From positions 1-64,000 of the forward strand of contig NZ_CABQHJ010000007.1 of the NCBI RefSeq assembly GCF_902463975.1: a stretch of 64,000 nt of DNA, read 5' to 3'. Position 1 is the first letter of the stretch, and each line of letters begins with the position of its first letter. The notes under the pieces were generated by a model that saw nothing but the letters and a program-made list of their open reading frames with translations, made no database searches and was not told where the DNA came from. Source of the stretch: Phascolarctobacterium_A sp902463975 (lineage in GTDB: Bacteria > Bacillota > Negativicutes > Acidaminococcales > Acidaminococcaceae). Below, piece by piece: positions 7,035 to 15,957 of this stretch. The translations under genes were made by a program, and so were the position numbers.

Positions 7035-7655
7035 ATGCTTCTTAAAGAAATAAATTTCCGCGATATTGCAGACAAATACCTTTACATAGACGCTGCCGGC
7101 GTGGCGCAAAACCTTGACAGCATTTTTGAGGTAACAGAAGATGCTACCGGCGTGCTTTGCTATGGTTATATAGATGAACAGGCAGGCATAAGCTTTGAAA
7201 TATTATGCTGTGCCGTATATGATACAGCTAAAAAGACGCTGAAGCTGTTGCATGGTAATGATGAGCAATCAACGAAGATACGCTTAGCTGAGCTGCTGGA
7301 AGCGCAGGCAGCTGTGCTGCCGAGCGAAATGCCTCGCCTGAGCGAGTTCCAAAGCAAAGTGGCAATGGTGCAAAAGGCGTATAAGGCAGACGAAGCGACA
7401 GAAGCAATGCGCAAGCTTACCTCGTTAGATCCTGCGAGAATTACGACGCACCCGGATATCGTAACGGTTTATATGGTGCGCGGCGATGAGGCCGAAGCGG
7501 CTTATGTGCTGCTTAAGGAAGTGCGTGAGGTCAATATCATAGGCACGTTGCTTTCAGAGCCTCAAAATGCTGCAGGTCTGCATAAGGGCGATGAAATCAG
7601 CTTTTTCCTGGTGCGTAACGAAAAGGGAATTATGTGCATGAAGGTGCTGGAGTGA
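7035..7655 (+). CDS. Unknown cytosolic protein (206 aa)
   Basis: Not recognised. It has no signal peptide or membrane segment. The N-terminal half is Asp/Glu-rich and beta-like (FEVTEDATGVLCYGYIDE), and the middle (residues about 75-125) is helical and Ala/Glu-rich. The C-terminal part LHKGDEISFFLVRNEKGIMC resembles a small beta-barrel edge. The start is supported by GAGGTGATAAT before ATG. It is followed closely by the exonuclease gene, with about 50 bases between them, so the two may be co-transcribed. Confidence 0.6.
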   Translation: MLLKEINFRDIADKYLYIDAAGVAQNLDSIFEVTEDATGVLCYGYIDEQAGISFEILCCAVYDTAKKTLKLLHGNDEQSTKIRLAELLEAQAAVLPSEMPRLSEFQSKVAMVQKAYKADEATEAMRKLTSLDPARITTHPDIVTVYMVRGDEAEAAYVLLKEVREVNIIGTLLSEPQNAAGLHKGDEISFFLVRNEKGIMCMKVLE

Positions 7656-7704
7656 TTACGAAAGAAAGGAAGAGATGCTGAGCTAGGCTCGGCAAGGTGA
7701 TATT

Positions 7705-8610
7705 TTGAGTTCTATAAAAAGAGATAGGTATATAGATGGTAAGCTCCTTGTAGGCTATCCTGATGATTATACTGTTTTAGATATTGAAACTACCGGCCTG
7801 AATCCGCAAAATGATTATATAACGGAAATCTCGGCTATAAAATACTGCAATAATCGCAGAGTAGATGAATTTTCCAGCCTTGTTAAACCGGATTTTTCCA
7901 TTCCGTATTATATTACACGGCTTACCGGCATCGATGACGCTATGGTAGCAGATGCTCCGTCAATCGATGAGGTTATCCTATGCTTTATGGATTTTTTGGC
8001 TGATGATATCATTGCAGGCTACAATGTGGGCTTTGATTTGAGCTTTATTGCGGAAAATCTGGCAGGCTATTATGCCAAAAGATTAGCCAATGATTATGTT
8101 GATGTTATGAAGCTGGCGCAGAATGAATTGCCATTTTTAGGCAGGTATAAGCAGACTGCGGTTGCCGAATACTTCAATATTGCTACAGCAGGTGCGCACA
8201 GGGCGCTGGTTGACTGCAATATTTGCAACGGCTGTTACCAGAAGCTGAAGGAGCTGGCAGTGGCGGATTATCATCTGCCGCCGCAGCAAAGAGAGCTTGT
8301 GCTTGCGCATAGTGCCAGCAGCTTAAAACCGCTGGCAGATAAGCAGATAGTTTTGCTAGGCTCTTTTGATAGTCTTTATGTTAAAAACGTTTGGGAGATA
8401 CTGACTGCGCTTGGTGCAAGCGTTGCACAGCACGTTACAGCCAGTGCTGATATGGTTATCGTAGGTACGGCGGATGCTTCCGTGTGTGACGGTGCTGATT
8501 TGCAGCTTGCCATCAGTATGAAAAGTGCGGGCAGGAATATTTATATTCTTAAGGAGGATGTATTTTGCCAATCGTTGCTGGCCAAAGGCTGGCTGAGGGT
8601 TGGGGGATAA
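7705..8610 (+). CDS. DEDDh 3'-5' exonuclease with probable C-terminal BRCT domain
   Basis: A 301-residue DnaQ/PolC-epsilon-like exonuclease. ExoI is VLDIETTGL with D26 and E28, ExoII includes AGYNVGFDLSFI, and ExoIII is HRALVD, giving the DEDDh set. After residue 195 comes LADKQIVLLGSFDSLYV...ILTALGASVAQHVTASADMVIVG, which has the shape of a BRCT domain as in NAD ligase and in exonuclease-BRCT fusions of Firmicutes. The start is TTG at 7705 after AAGGTGA. A role in DNA repair or RNA trimming is an inference from the domains. Confidence 0.8.
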   Translation: MSSIKRDRYIDGKLLVGYPDDYTVLDIETTGLNPQNDYITEISAIKYCNNRRVDEFSSLVKPDFSIPYYITRLTGIDDAMVADAPSIDEVILCFMDFLADDIIAGYNVGFDLSFIAENLAGYYAKRLANDYVDVMKLAQNELPFLGRYKQTAVAEYFNIATAGAHRALVDCNICNGCYQKLKELAVADYHLPPQQRELVLAHSASSLKPLADKQIVLLGSFDSLYVKNVWEILTALGASVAQHVTASADMVIVGTADASVCDGADLQLAISMKSAGRNIYILKEDVFCQSLLAKGWLRVGG

Positions 8611-8645
8611 TTAATTAAATAAACGCAAAAGCTTTTAAGCAAATA

Positions 8646-8675
8646 AAAAAGCCCGGACCGGTGTCTGGGCTTTTT
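8646..8675. terminator. Bidirectional terminator between exonuclease and rpiR genes
   Basis: AAAAAAGCCCGGAC / GTCTGGGCTTTTT around a short loop. It has T-runs in both orientations and serves the two convergent genes. Confidence 0.85.
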
Positions 8676-8689
8676 GCCATTACTAAAAG

Positions 8690-9535
8690 CTAGTATAGGT
8701 TTGCTTTATAAATATTTTCATCCAGTAGCTCCAAGCGTTCAGCAGACATATTTTCTACCTTCTTGCTAATTATTACAGCTAAAGCTTCAGCCAAACACAG
8801 TGGCACAACATAAGAGTTAGTAAAGCTCAAGCCTGTTACGTTAGTGGTTACGACGTAGTCTGCATAAGCTGCTAAAGGAGAAGTTACTCTGTCAGTAAAA
8901 AGAATAATCTTGGCGCCACGCTTTTTGGCAAGCTCTAAGATTATGGTGCAGATTTGTGAGTATCTGGGATACGAAAACATCATGATACAATCGTTTTTGT
9001 TGATGTCAACAAGCTTTTCCAGAGTTTCACTCTCAGCCTTGTTACATAGCACCAGTCCTGGCAGAAAATAAATCGCTTTCCTCCAAAAATAGTCAGCACA
9101 GCAGGAGGTTCCACGAAAGGCCGCAATATATTTATTCTTGGAATTGATCAGACAATCTGCTATGTCCAGCAAAAGCTTATCATCAAGAGAATTGATAGCC
9201 TTGTTAATGTTATTTATGGAATTATACAATACTTCGCTTGCTATACTGCCGGTGTTGATGTAATTTTTGCTTTGGTTAAATTTTTGCATTGGTGAAAGAT
9301 TTGCGTTATATTGTTCTAAAAATTTTTCGTTAATTGATTTTTTGAAATCTGTATAGCCTGCATATCCCAGCTCGCGCAAAAATCTGATGATAGAAGTATC
9401 GCTGACACCACAGGCGTTGGCAACATCTTTAATTGGACCAAAGCCTATAGTTTCCATATTATCAAGTATATAATCAGCTATAATTTTTTCCTTCTTTGTA
9501 AGTGTTTTATCTTTTATTCTGTCCTCAAAGTTCAT
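8690..9535 (-). CDS. RpiR/MurR-family transcriptional regulator
   Basis: A 281-residue regulator with an N-terminal HTH_6 domain (residues about 1-75, including IADYILDNMETIGFGPIKDV and VSDTSIIRFLRELGY) and a C-terminal SIS domain (about 105-260) that usually binds a phosphosugar or related effector. The start is strongly supported by GGGAGGGGG before ATG. It is divergent from the symporter operon, and repeated TGTTG motifs fill the shared intergenic region, including its own -35 region. It is therefore the likely regulator of that operon and of itself. Confidence 0.88.
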   Translation of the reverse strand: MNFEDRIKDKTLTKKEKIIADYILDNMETIGFGPIKDVANACGVSDTSIIRFLRELGYAGYTDFKKSINEKFLEQYNANLSPMQKFNQSKNYINTGSIASEVLYNSINNINKAINSLDDKLLLDIADCLINSKNKYIAAFRGTSCCADYFWRKAIYFLPGLVLCNKAESETLEKLVDINKNDCIMMFSYPRYSQICTIILELAKKRGAKIILFTDRVTSPLAAYADYVVTTNVTGLSFTNSYVVPLCLAEALAVIISKKVENMSAERLELLDENIYKANLY

Positions 9536-9582
9536 ACTAGTCCCCCTCCCGATAATTATATTATAGCTGAAAATGTATCTTT

Positions 9583-9703
9583 TGCAACAAATATTGCACT
9601 TACAACATTCTTGCGAATGAATTTTGTGAATGCTTATTGACAGCTTAGAAGATTGAAAAGTATAATGTTGTTAATGCAACAGATTGAAATAGAAATGTTG
9701 TAA
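9583..9703. promoter_or_regulatory. RpiR operator cluster and divergent promoters
   Basis: Four related motifs are seen: TGCAACAAATATTGCA (9583-9598), TTACAACATT (9600-9609), the perfect inverted repeat TGTTG-TTAATG-CAACA (9666-9681) and AATGTTGTAA (9694-9703). The rightward promoter is TTGACA (9637-9642), 18 bp, TATAAT (9661-9666), so the third motif covers the -10 and start site. On the minus strand TTGCAA-16-TATAAT would drive rpiR, with the first motif over its -35. The arrangement fits repression of both promoters by RpiR. Confidence 0.6.
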
Positions 9704-9744
9704 ATAATACAGGGAAGCGGATTCGCAGAAAAGGAGGCTTTATT

Positions 9745-10986
9745 ATGACGAATTTTTTGTTCTCAAAAAAATACCTCGCTTACAGAGTTGCTATTGGCTT
9801 TGTTTTAGGTATTGCAGCTGGTCTTTTGTTTAAAGATTTTTCTATTTGGGTAAAACCAGCAGGCACGCTTTTTATGAATCTGATTAAGATGCTGATTGTT
9901 CCGGTTATCTTTTTCAGCTTGACTAGCGGTATTGCGGCGATTGGTGATGTGCAAAAGCTTAAACGAATCGGTGGCAAGGTTGTGCTTATATACGTAATCA
10001 TGACTGTGGTTGCCTGTATCGTTGGTATTGGTGTAGTAAGCATTTTCCATCCTGGTGCTAATTTTGATACCAGTAACATGAAGGCTTATGATCCGAAAAA
10101 CTTAAAAGCAATTTCCTTCTCTGCCTTTTTGTTTAATATGGTACCTACCAATATTATCAATGCGATGGCGAAGCAGGATATCCTGCAGATGATTTTCTTT
10201 ACGGTGCTTTTTGCTGTATCTATAGTATATGTCGGCGAAAAGGGTAAAAAAGTAGTTGAGATGTGCGAAAGCGTAGCTCAAATTATATACAAAATGTTGG
10301 ATATTGTTATGCTTTACTCTCCTATAGGCGTATTTGCTTTAATGGCTAATACAACGGCCGTTTATGGACCGCAACTGTTTGGTGCGTTGGCAAAATTTGT
10401 TGTTAAAGATTATGTAGGCTGCCTGCTTATTTGGGCATTGCTGAGTGGCATAACCTATCTGTATACTAAAGTTGATTATATCAAAATGTGCAAATCAATG
10501 ATTCCAATTTGGGTTAATACCATCGCAACTAACTCTAGTGCAGGTACTATTCCTATTACTTTGGATTGTGTAACTAATAAATTGCACGTTCCTATGTCTA
10601 TAGCTTCTTTTTCTGTTCCGTTGGGTGCAACTATAAACCTGACAGGTGCAGCCCTTTATAAAACAATTTTGGCATTCTTTGTTGCTGAAATTTATGGTCT
10701 TGATATGACCTGGTCGCAGACAATAATGATCATAACAATATCAACCATTATGTCTATAGCAGCACCTGGTATTCCTGGCGGCGGCATCGTAACCGGTGCT
10801 ATTTTCTTGAATCTTATGGGCTTGCCGATGGACATGATGGGACCGATTGCCGGTATGTACAGACTTATTGATATGAGTCATACTACCGTTAACGTATCTG
10901 GCGATGTTCTGGGTACATTGCTTGTTGCCAAAAATGAAAAAATCTGGGATGCATCCATGGTTGATCAGCCGCAGACCGAAGAATAA
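9745..10986 (+). CDS. Dicarboxylate/amino acid:cation symporter (DAACS family)
   Basis: A 413-residue inner-membrane transporter of the GltP/DctA/GltPh fold. Typical segments are GTLFMNLIKMLIVPVIFFS in TM2, NTIATNSSAGTIPITLDC (HP1, equivalent to the SSSAATLP loop), GATINLTGAALYKT (TM7 NMDGT region, here NLTGA) and APGIPGGGIVTGA (HP2). Substrates in the family are glutamate, aspartate, C4-dicarboxylates, Ser/Thr or cystine; the altered HP1 and TM7 residues do not allow a firm choice. It is first in the operon with a class V PLP enzyme and a nitrilase. The start follows AAAGGAGG. Confidence 0.88.
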   Translation: MTNFLFSKKYLAYRVAIGFVLGIAAGLLFKDFSIWVKPAGTLFMNLIKMLIVPVIFFSLTSGIAAIGDVQKLKRIGGKVVLIYVIMTVVACIVGIGVVSIFHPGANFDTSNMKAYDPKNLKAISFSAFLFNMVPTNIINAMAKQDILQMIFFTVLFAVSIVYVGEKGKKVVEMCESVAQIIYKMLDIVMLYSPIGVFALMANTTAVYGPQLFGALAKFVVKDYVGCLLIWALLSGITYLYTKVDYIKMCKSMIPIWVNTIATNSSAGTIPITLDCVTNKLHVPMSIASFSVPLGATINLTGAALYKTILAFFVAEIYGLDMTWSQTIMIITISTIMSIAAPGIPGGGIVTGAIFLNLMGLPMDMMGPIAGMYRLIDMSHTTVNVSGDVLGTLLVAKNEKIWDASMVDQPQTEE

Positions 10987-11018
10987 GATTGTGAGTTAAA
11001 TTTGTGGAGGTACATAAA

Positions 11019-12281
11019 ATGAAATATGGTAAATTATTAAATGAAGCTGATATGGAAAAGGCTAGAGAGGCGTTCTATCTGCTTGATAAAAATCCCGATG
11101 GCACACCAAGAATCTTTTTTGAAAATGCTGGCGGTTCTCTGCGCTTAAAGGCTGCAGCTGACTGCTTTCATAAGCTGGATATGATTCCTGATTGTGATGG
11201 CAGAAAGCATCCTTTGGCAGTTGAGCTTAAAAATCTTGTTCACAAGGCAGAGGATGATGTAAGAGTTATCTTTAATGTAAAGGGAGGCAGCATAGCTACA
11301 GGACTTACAGCATCACAATTGATGTTTTCAATGGTAGAAACAGTAGTGAAAAATATTCCTGGCACCAATGTGGTAACGACAGTTCTGGAACATCCTTCTT
11401 CTTATGACTCTTCTGAGCATTTTGCCGCAACGACAGGCAAAGAGTTGCGTGTTGCTCCTTCTGATATGCTTACCGGTGGCTGTGAAGTTGATGCAATCTG
11501 TGATTTGATTGATGAAAATACCTGCCTTTTAAATGTAATGTACGCATCCAATATTTCCGGTGCGATTATGGATATTCCGGCAATTGTAAAAAAGGCCAGA
11601 AGCATAAAACCGGATATCTATATTACAGTTGATGCAGTTCAGCATGCACCTCATGCAGTTATGGATCTTTCAGAGCTGGATATTGATGGCATTAACTTTG
11701 CTCCTTATAAATTTTTCGGTGTGCGTGGCTTTGGCGTAGCGTGGCTGAGTGATCGCCTGTCTGTATTGCCTCACGCCCGTCTTACCCAAAAACCGGAAAA
11801 CTTCTGGGGCCTGGGATCAGACGCGCCTGCTCAATATGCGATGATTTCCAGCATTCTCGATTATGTTTGCAGCTTTGCTGATAATAAAAATGGTACTCGT
11901 AGAGAGCAATTTGTAGAGGGTATGACTAAGTTAGAGCTGCAGGAAAGAGCATTGCTACACTATATGCTCGAAGGTACTGCTAATGTTCCCGGACTCAGAC
12001 ATATAGAGGGTGTAACTGTTTATAATGACAATCCGGATTTGACGAGACGTGACCTGATTTTAGCTATTGGCTTTGATAATCTGACTCCTACTCAGGCTAC
12101 GGCAGAATATGTTAAACGAGGCATAGTTGTTTTTGACCGTGTTGATACAAGCCTGTATTCTGTAAGAATGTTGCACTCTTTTGGCTTAAAAGGCATAGTG
12201 CGTGTTTCTCCGCTCCATTGCCATAACCTTGATGAGGTGGAAACATATTTGAAGGTTACGCAGGAATTAGCTAAGCTCTGA
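11019..12281 (+). CDS. Class V aminotransferase-fold PLP enzyme (cysteine desulfurase-like)
   Basis: A 420-residue fold-type I PLP enzyme of the SufS/CsdA/isopenicillin-N-epimerase-like group. PLP contacts are TVLEHPSSYDS (His stacking region near 125), DAVQHAPHAVMDLSE (Asp and His) and the Schiff-base lysine in FAPYKFFGVRGFG (about residue 233). A SufS-type active-site Cys loop is not evident, so sulfur transfer is unlikely to be its main role; lyase, desulfhydrase or aminotransferase chemistry is possible. ATG 11019 is preferred over GTG 11004 because GGAGGT is then correctly spaced. It sits between the symporter and nitrilase genes under the same promoter. Confidence 0.8.
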   Translation: MKYGKLLNEADMEKAREAFYLLDKNPDGTPRIFFENAGGSLRLKAAADCFHKLDMIPDCDGRKHPLAVELKNLVHKAEDDVRVIFNVKGGSIATGLTASQLMFSMVETVVKNIPGTNVVTTVLEHPSSYDSSEHFAATTGKELRVAPSDMLTGGCEVDAICDLIDENTCLLNVMYASNISGAIMDIPAIVKKARSIKPDIYITVDAVQHAPHAVMDLSELDIDGINFAPYKFFGVRGFGVAWLSDRLSVLPHARLTQKPENFWGLGSDAPAQYAMISSILDYVCSFADNKNGTRREQFVEGMTKLELQERALLHYMLEGTANVPGLRHIEGVTVYNDNPDLTRRDLILAIGFDNLTPTQATAEYVKRGIVVFDRVDTSLYSVRMLHSFGLKGIVRVSPLHCHNLDEVETYLKVTQELAKL

Positions 12282-12376
12282 GCGCTTGAAAATTAGCAGT
12301 AAGAAAATTATTCGTATAAAAAATTACAGTAAGTATTTTAGATAATAAGAGTTAAGAGTCATCTGAGGGGAATAAA

Positions 12377-13297
12377 ATGGTAGATTTAGAAAAAAATTGT
12401 CGTGTAGCTGTAGTGCAGTGTGCGCCCATAATGTTTGATAAGGATGCAACACTGGCCAAATGTATTGATCTGATTAAGCAGGCAGGTGCCGGCGGAGCAC
12501 AGCTTATCGTGCTGCCGGAGCTGATTATTCCCTGCTATCCTTACGGCATGACCTTTGGCTTTACCGTAGGCAGCAGACAGGAAGAAGGACGTGCAGACTG
12601 GAAGCGGTATTATGATGGTTCCATTGTAGTGCCTGGCGCAGAAACTGATGCGCTCGGACAAGCGGCGCGCGAGGTAAATGCTTATGTAAGCGTTGGTATC
12701 TCGGAGCGTGATGCTGTAAGCGGTACGATTTATAACAGCAACATTATTTTTGCTCCTGACGGCAGCATTGCTGCCCTGCACCGCAAGCTCAAGCCTACGG
12801 GCGCGGAGCGCTTTGTTTGGGGTGATGCGGATAAGGCTTATTTCCCTGTGGTTGCTTCACCATGGGGACCACTTGGTAATTTGATTTGTTGGGAGTCTTA
12901 CATGCCGTTGGCACGTGTGGCTTTATACCAAAAAGGCGTCACGATTTTGATTTCCTGCAATACAAATGATAATCCTGAGTGGCAGGCTACTATTCAGCAT
13001 ATTGCGCTCGAAGGACGCTGCTATTACATTAACTGCGATCAGTTCTTCACTAAAGATATGTATCCTGCTGATTTGCATGCACAGGATGAAGTCGCTAAGC
13101 TGCCTGAGCTTGTCTGTCGCGGCGGCAGCTGTGTGATTGATCCTTACGGACATTATGTTACGGAGCCTGTCTGGGATAAGGAAGCAATTATTTATGCGGA
13201 TCTGGATATGGACAAGGTGCCTGCCAGCCGTATGGAATTTGACGCCTGTGGTCATTATTCACGCCCGGATGTTTTGCAGTTGCATGTTAAAGAGTAA
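12377..13297 (+). CDS. Nitrilase (carbon-nitrogen hydrolase superfamily)
   Basis: A 306-residue hydrolase. The Glu-Lys-Cys triad is visible: E in VLPELIIPCYPYG (about 48), K in LHRKLKPTGAER (about 137) and C in NLICWESYMPLARVALY (about 171). The CWExYMPLxR context is that of true nitrilases (branch 1) rather than amidases or NAD synthetase domains, so the expected reaction is a nitrile to a carboxylic acid plus ammonia. In an operon with an amino-acid-type symporter and a PLP enzyme, a beta-cyanoalanine-like or other amino nitrile substrate is an attractive but unproven idea. A strong terminator follows. Confidence 0.85.
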   Translation: MVDLEKNCRVAVVQCAPIMFDKDATLAKCIDLIKQAGAGGAQLIVLPELIIPCYPYGMTFGFTVGSRQEEGRADWKRYYDGSIVVPGAETDALGQAAREVNAYVSVGISERDAVSGTIYNSNIIFAPDGSIAALHRKLKPTGAERFVWGDADKAYFPVVASPWGPLGNLICWESYMPLARVALYQKGVTILISCNTNDNPEWQATIQHIALEGRCYYINCDQFFTKDMYPADLHAQDEVAKLPELVCRGGSCVIDPYGHYVTEPVWDKEAIIYADLDMDKVPASRMEFDACGHYSRPDVLQLHVKE

Positions 13298-13330
13298 AGC
13301 TGTTGTGTAAAAACTTATAAGAACGACAAA

Positions 13331-13371
13331 AAACGCTTACGCCCCACGCATCACGTGGGATGTAAGCGTTT
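13331..13371. terminator. Terminator after the nitrilase operon
   Basis: A long hairpin, AAACGCTTACGCCCCACG with CGTGGGATGTAAGCGTTT. A-runs and T-runs on both sides allow it to work in both directions, also for the convergent DUF2939-like gene. Confidence 0.85.
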
Positions 13372-13383
13372 AATTTTTTGCGG

Positions 13384-14418
13384 TTATTCAATCAAACCCT
13401 TAGGAGAAATTACTTCGCCGTTATCAAAAGCAATGTAGGTGACCTGAATTTTTACGGTTTCTTTGGTAATATCCAGATTCATCAGCTTTTTGTCATCCGG
13501 CAGCATGGAATTCAGAGTTTTGCTGGTAGTGAGCTCCACTGCCTGTCCGGGGGCAATACTGCCCTGGTAATGCTCAGGATAGGAATAAAGCTGTTCGCCC
13601 TTATCGTTGAGTACGGTTACATCATAATACATACGGTTGATAGCAACACTGCTCATGTTTTTGGCCATGATGGTAGCGGTAAGCGTAGCTTTTTCTTCGC
13701 TGCCTGCTTTGTTATTGTCCTTGTTCAGCGTCAGACGTTCACTGGTTGCCTGCAGTGCTTTATTCAGACGTTCCATAACAGGCTTGTTCAGCAAGGCCTG
13801 TTTAGCACGTTTTGCTGCATCCAGCTGAACGATAAAGTCTGCCAGATTGCTGACTTTCTTAATCTGCCAATCGCCTTTATCATTTTGCTGCATCAACAGC
13901 TCGGCAATAAAATCCTTTTCCAGCTCATTGTCGCGCAGTACCAAAGTTGCTTTGGCTGTTTCGCCTTCATGTTTGCTGAGCTTCAGATCTTTGACAGTAA
14001 GGTTTTTAATGGGGATGTGACGCTCCAGGTTACGCTTCATAGCGTCAGGTACGGGATCAACCGGCTGCTTAGGAGCATTGTCCGGCTTAGCGGCGATTTT
14101 GTCCAAAGCCTCCTGCGTCATCAGGTCTACAACCGAAGGCTTCAGCATATGCAGAATGCCGAGTGCGAACGGGTTGGAGAAAACATTATCGTTATTGATT
14201 TTGCTTTCTGCCTTGATGATGTCCTCGAAAGCGTTGTCCATAACAGAGGGAACATCAACATAGCGTGAAAATTTTGCGCTGTCATGCTGCTGCAGTGCAA
14301 CACGCGCTTCGTTCAGAGCGTAGGCCGGTGTACGGATGAAATAAAGAAAATAAAAGGCTGCGCCTGCAAGGGCAGCAAGCAGAATAAATACAACAAACCA
14401 TTTCTTTTTGCTTTGCAT
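13384..14418 (-). CDS. Membrane-anchored DUF2939-like protein
   Basis: A 344-residue protein with one N-terminal transmembrane helix (KKWFVVFILLAALAGAAFYF, residues about 5-27) and a large extracytoplasmic part. Residues 30-100 (YALNEARVALQQHDSAKFSR followed by YVDVPSVMDN) match the DUF2939 pattern of short repeats that count substrate-like helices. The rest is a beta-rich domain (ATLTATIMAKNMSSVAINRM, then YYDVTVLNDKGEQLY) resembling FxLYD-type surface modules. Function is unknown; location is probably the periplasm, attached to the inner membrane. It is monocistronic and converges on the nitrilase operon. Confidence 0.75.
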   Translation of the reverse strand: MQSKKKWFVVFILLAALAGAAFYFLYFIRTPAYALNEARVALQQHDSAKFSRYVDVPSVMDNAFEDIIKAESKINNDNVFSNPFALGILHMLKPSVVDLMTQEALDKIAAKPDNAPKQPVDPVPDAMKRNLERHIPIKNLTVKDLKLSKHEGETAKATLVLRDNELEKDFIAELLMQQNDKGDWQIKKVSNLADFIVQLDAAKRAKQALLNKPVMERLNKALQATSERLTLNKDNNKAGSEEKATLTATIMAKNMSSVAINRMYYDVTVLNDKGEQLYSYPEHYQGSIAPGQAVELTTSKTLNSMLPDDKKLMNLDITKETVKIQVTYIAFDNGEVISPKGLIE

Positions 14419-14628
14419 GATTTTAACCTTCCTAAACTATATAGTAAAAGGCAATCGGAAAAATTCTTTGCCTGCATATATTGTAATCATCTTAAGGGCA
14501 GATTTCAATACCTGCTACTAAAATATTTTATAAATTATTCCCTACTTCTTTCCGTGGGAAATGTTGCGGGAAGTGACTGTAATTGGGTATAATATAATAA
14601 TAGACTGATTTTACACGGAGGTATTTAC

Positions 14629-15957
14629 ATGAGTGATAAAAATAAAACCTACTGTCTGATAAATTATGGCTGCCAGATGAATGAATCCGATACGGAGCAT
14701 TATGCAGGACAGCTGCAGGAGCTGGGCTATGCGCCTAATCCTGATTTTCATACCGCAGATATAATTATTGTCAACACCTGCTGCGTGCGCGAAAGTGCGG
14801 AAAAGAAAATTGCCGGCAAAATTGGCGAATTAAAGGCTGTAAAGCGTGCCAATCCGGATGTAGTTATCTGTGTTGCAGGCTGTATGGCACAGAAGGACGG
14901 CGAAAAGCTGCGTAAAAAGCATCCGCAGGTAGATTTGCTGCTGGGTACTGCTTACGTTAACGATTTTAAACGCTTGCTGCTGGAATTTTTGGCAGAGCGC
15001 AAGGCTGCGGTTTATACCGATCTGACTATTCACCAAAGTGAGTTTGAAGGTCATATGGTACGCCAAAGCGCCTTTGCTGCCTGGATTCCTATTATGTATG
15101 GCTGCAATAATTTCTGCACCTACTGCATCGTGCCGTATGTACGCGGACGCGAGCGCAGCCGCAGCATCGATAATATTGTTGCCGAGATTGAGGCAGCGGT
15201 TAAAGAAGGCTATAAGGAATTTACTTTGCTGGGCCAAAACGTAAATTCTTACGGCAAGGATTTTGGTGATAAGGATGCTTTCGCTAAGCTGCTGCGCCGT
15301 GTGGATATTATTCCCGGCGTTGAGCGTATTCATTATATGACCAGCCACCCGCGTGATATGAGCGAGGAGGTTATCAAGGCTGTTGCAGAATGTGAGCACA
15401 TCTGCGAAAACTTCCATCTGCCATTTCAGGCAGGCAGCTCGGAAATTCTGCGCCGCATGAACCGCGGTTACACGAAGGAAAAATATCTGGAGCTGGTGAA
15501 GATGGTACGCAAGTATGTGCCGGACGCAACGATTACCACAGATATTATTGTAGGCTTCCCGGGCGAAACCGAAGAGAATTTTGAAGAAACTTTGGATGTC
15601 GTGCGTCAGGTTGGCTTTACCTCTGCTTATACCTTTATTTATTCCAAGCGTAGCGGTACACCTGCAGCCAAAATGGAAAACCAGGTGCCGCTGGCAGTGA
15701 AGAAGGAACGCTTGAACCGTTTGATGGCTCTGCAGAACGAGAACAGCCTGAAGTGCCATGAAAAGCTTGTAGGTCAGACTGTAGAAGTGCTGGCAGAAGG
15801 CCCCAGCAAGCAGAAAACAGTTTGGAACGGCCGCACACGCACAGGAGTTCTGGTACTATGGCCGATTGAAGATAAGCAATACGAGGTTGGACAGAAGGTT
15901 AACGTGCAGATTGAAGCTGCACAGACCTGGCTAGTGAAAGGTAAGGCGGTTGATTAA
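14629..15957 (+). CDS. miaB: tRNA-2-methylthio-N6-dimethylallyladenosine synthase
   Basis: A 442-residue radical SAM methylthiotransferase that turns i6A37 into ms2i6A37 in tRNAs reading UNN codons. Domains in order are UPF0004 (YGCQMNESDTE, VNTCCVRESAE, CVAGCMAQ, the three auxiliary-cluster cysteines), radical SAM (MYGCNNFCTYCIVPYVRGRE) and a C-terminal TRAM domain from about residue 375. It starts the miaB-mutS-mutL-methyltransferase-miaA-hfq run, and miaA makes its substrate. Its stop overlaps the mutS start by one base. Confidence 0.97.
   Translation: MSDKNKTYCLINYGCQMNESDTEHYAGQLQELGYAPNPDFHTADIIIVNTCCVRESAEKKIAGKIGELKAVKRANPDVVICVAGCMAQKDGEKLRKKHPQVDLLLGTAYVNDFKRLLLEFLAERKAAVYTDLTIHQSEFEGHMVRQSAFAAWIPIMYGCNNFCTYCIVPYVRGRERSRSIDNIVAEIEAAVKEGYKEFTLLGQNVNSYGKDFGDKDAFAKLLRRVDIIPGVERIHYMTSHPRDMSEEVIKAVAECEHICENFHLPFQAGSSEILRRMNRGYTKEKYLELVKMVRKYVPDATITTDIIVGFPGETEENFEETLDVVRQVGFTSAYTFIYSKRSGTPAAKMENQVPLAVKKERLNRLMALQNENSLKCHEKLVGQTVEVLAEGPSKQKTVWNGRTRTGVLVLWPIEDKQYEVGQKVNVQIEAAQTWLVKGKAVD

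Noticed and set aside
13378..14268. Plus-strand frame of 296 codons opposite the DUF2939-like gene
   Set aside because: It is an antisense shadow; the minus-strand frame has a signal-anchor helix, a ribosome site and domain similarity.
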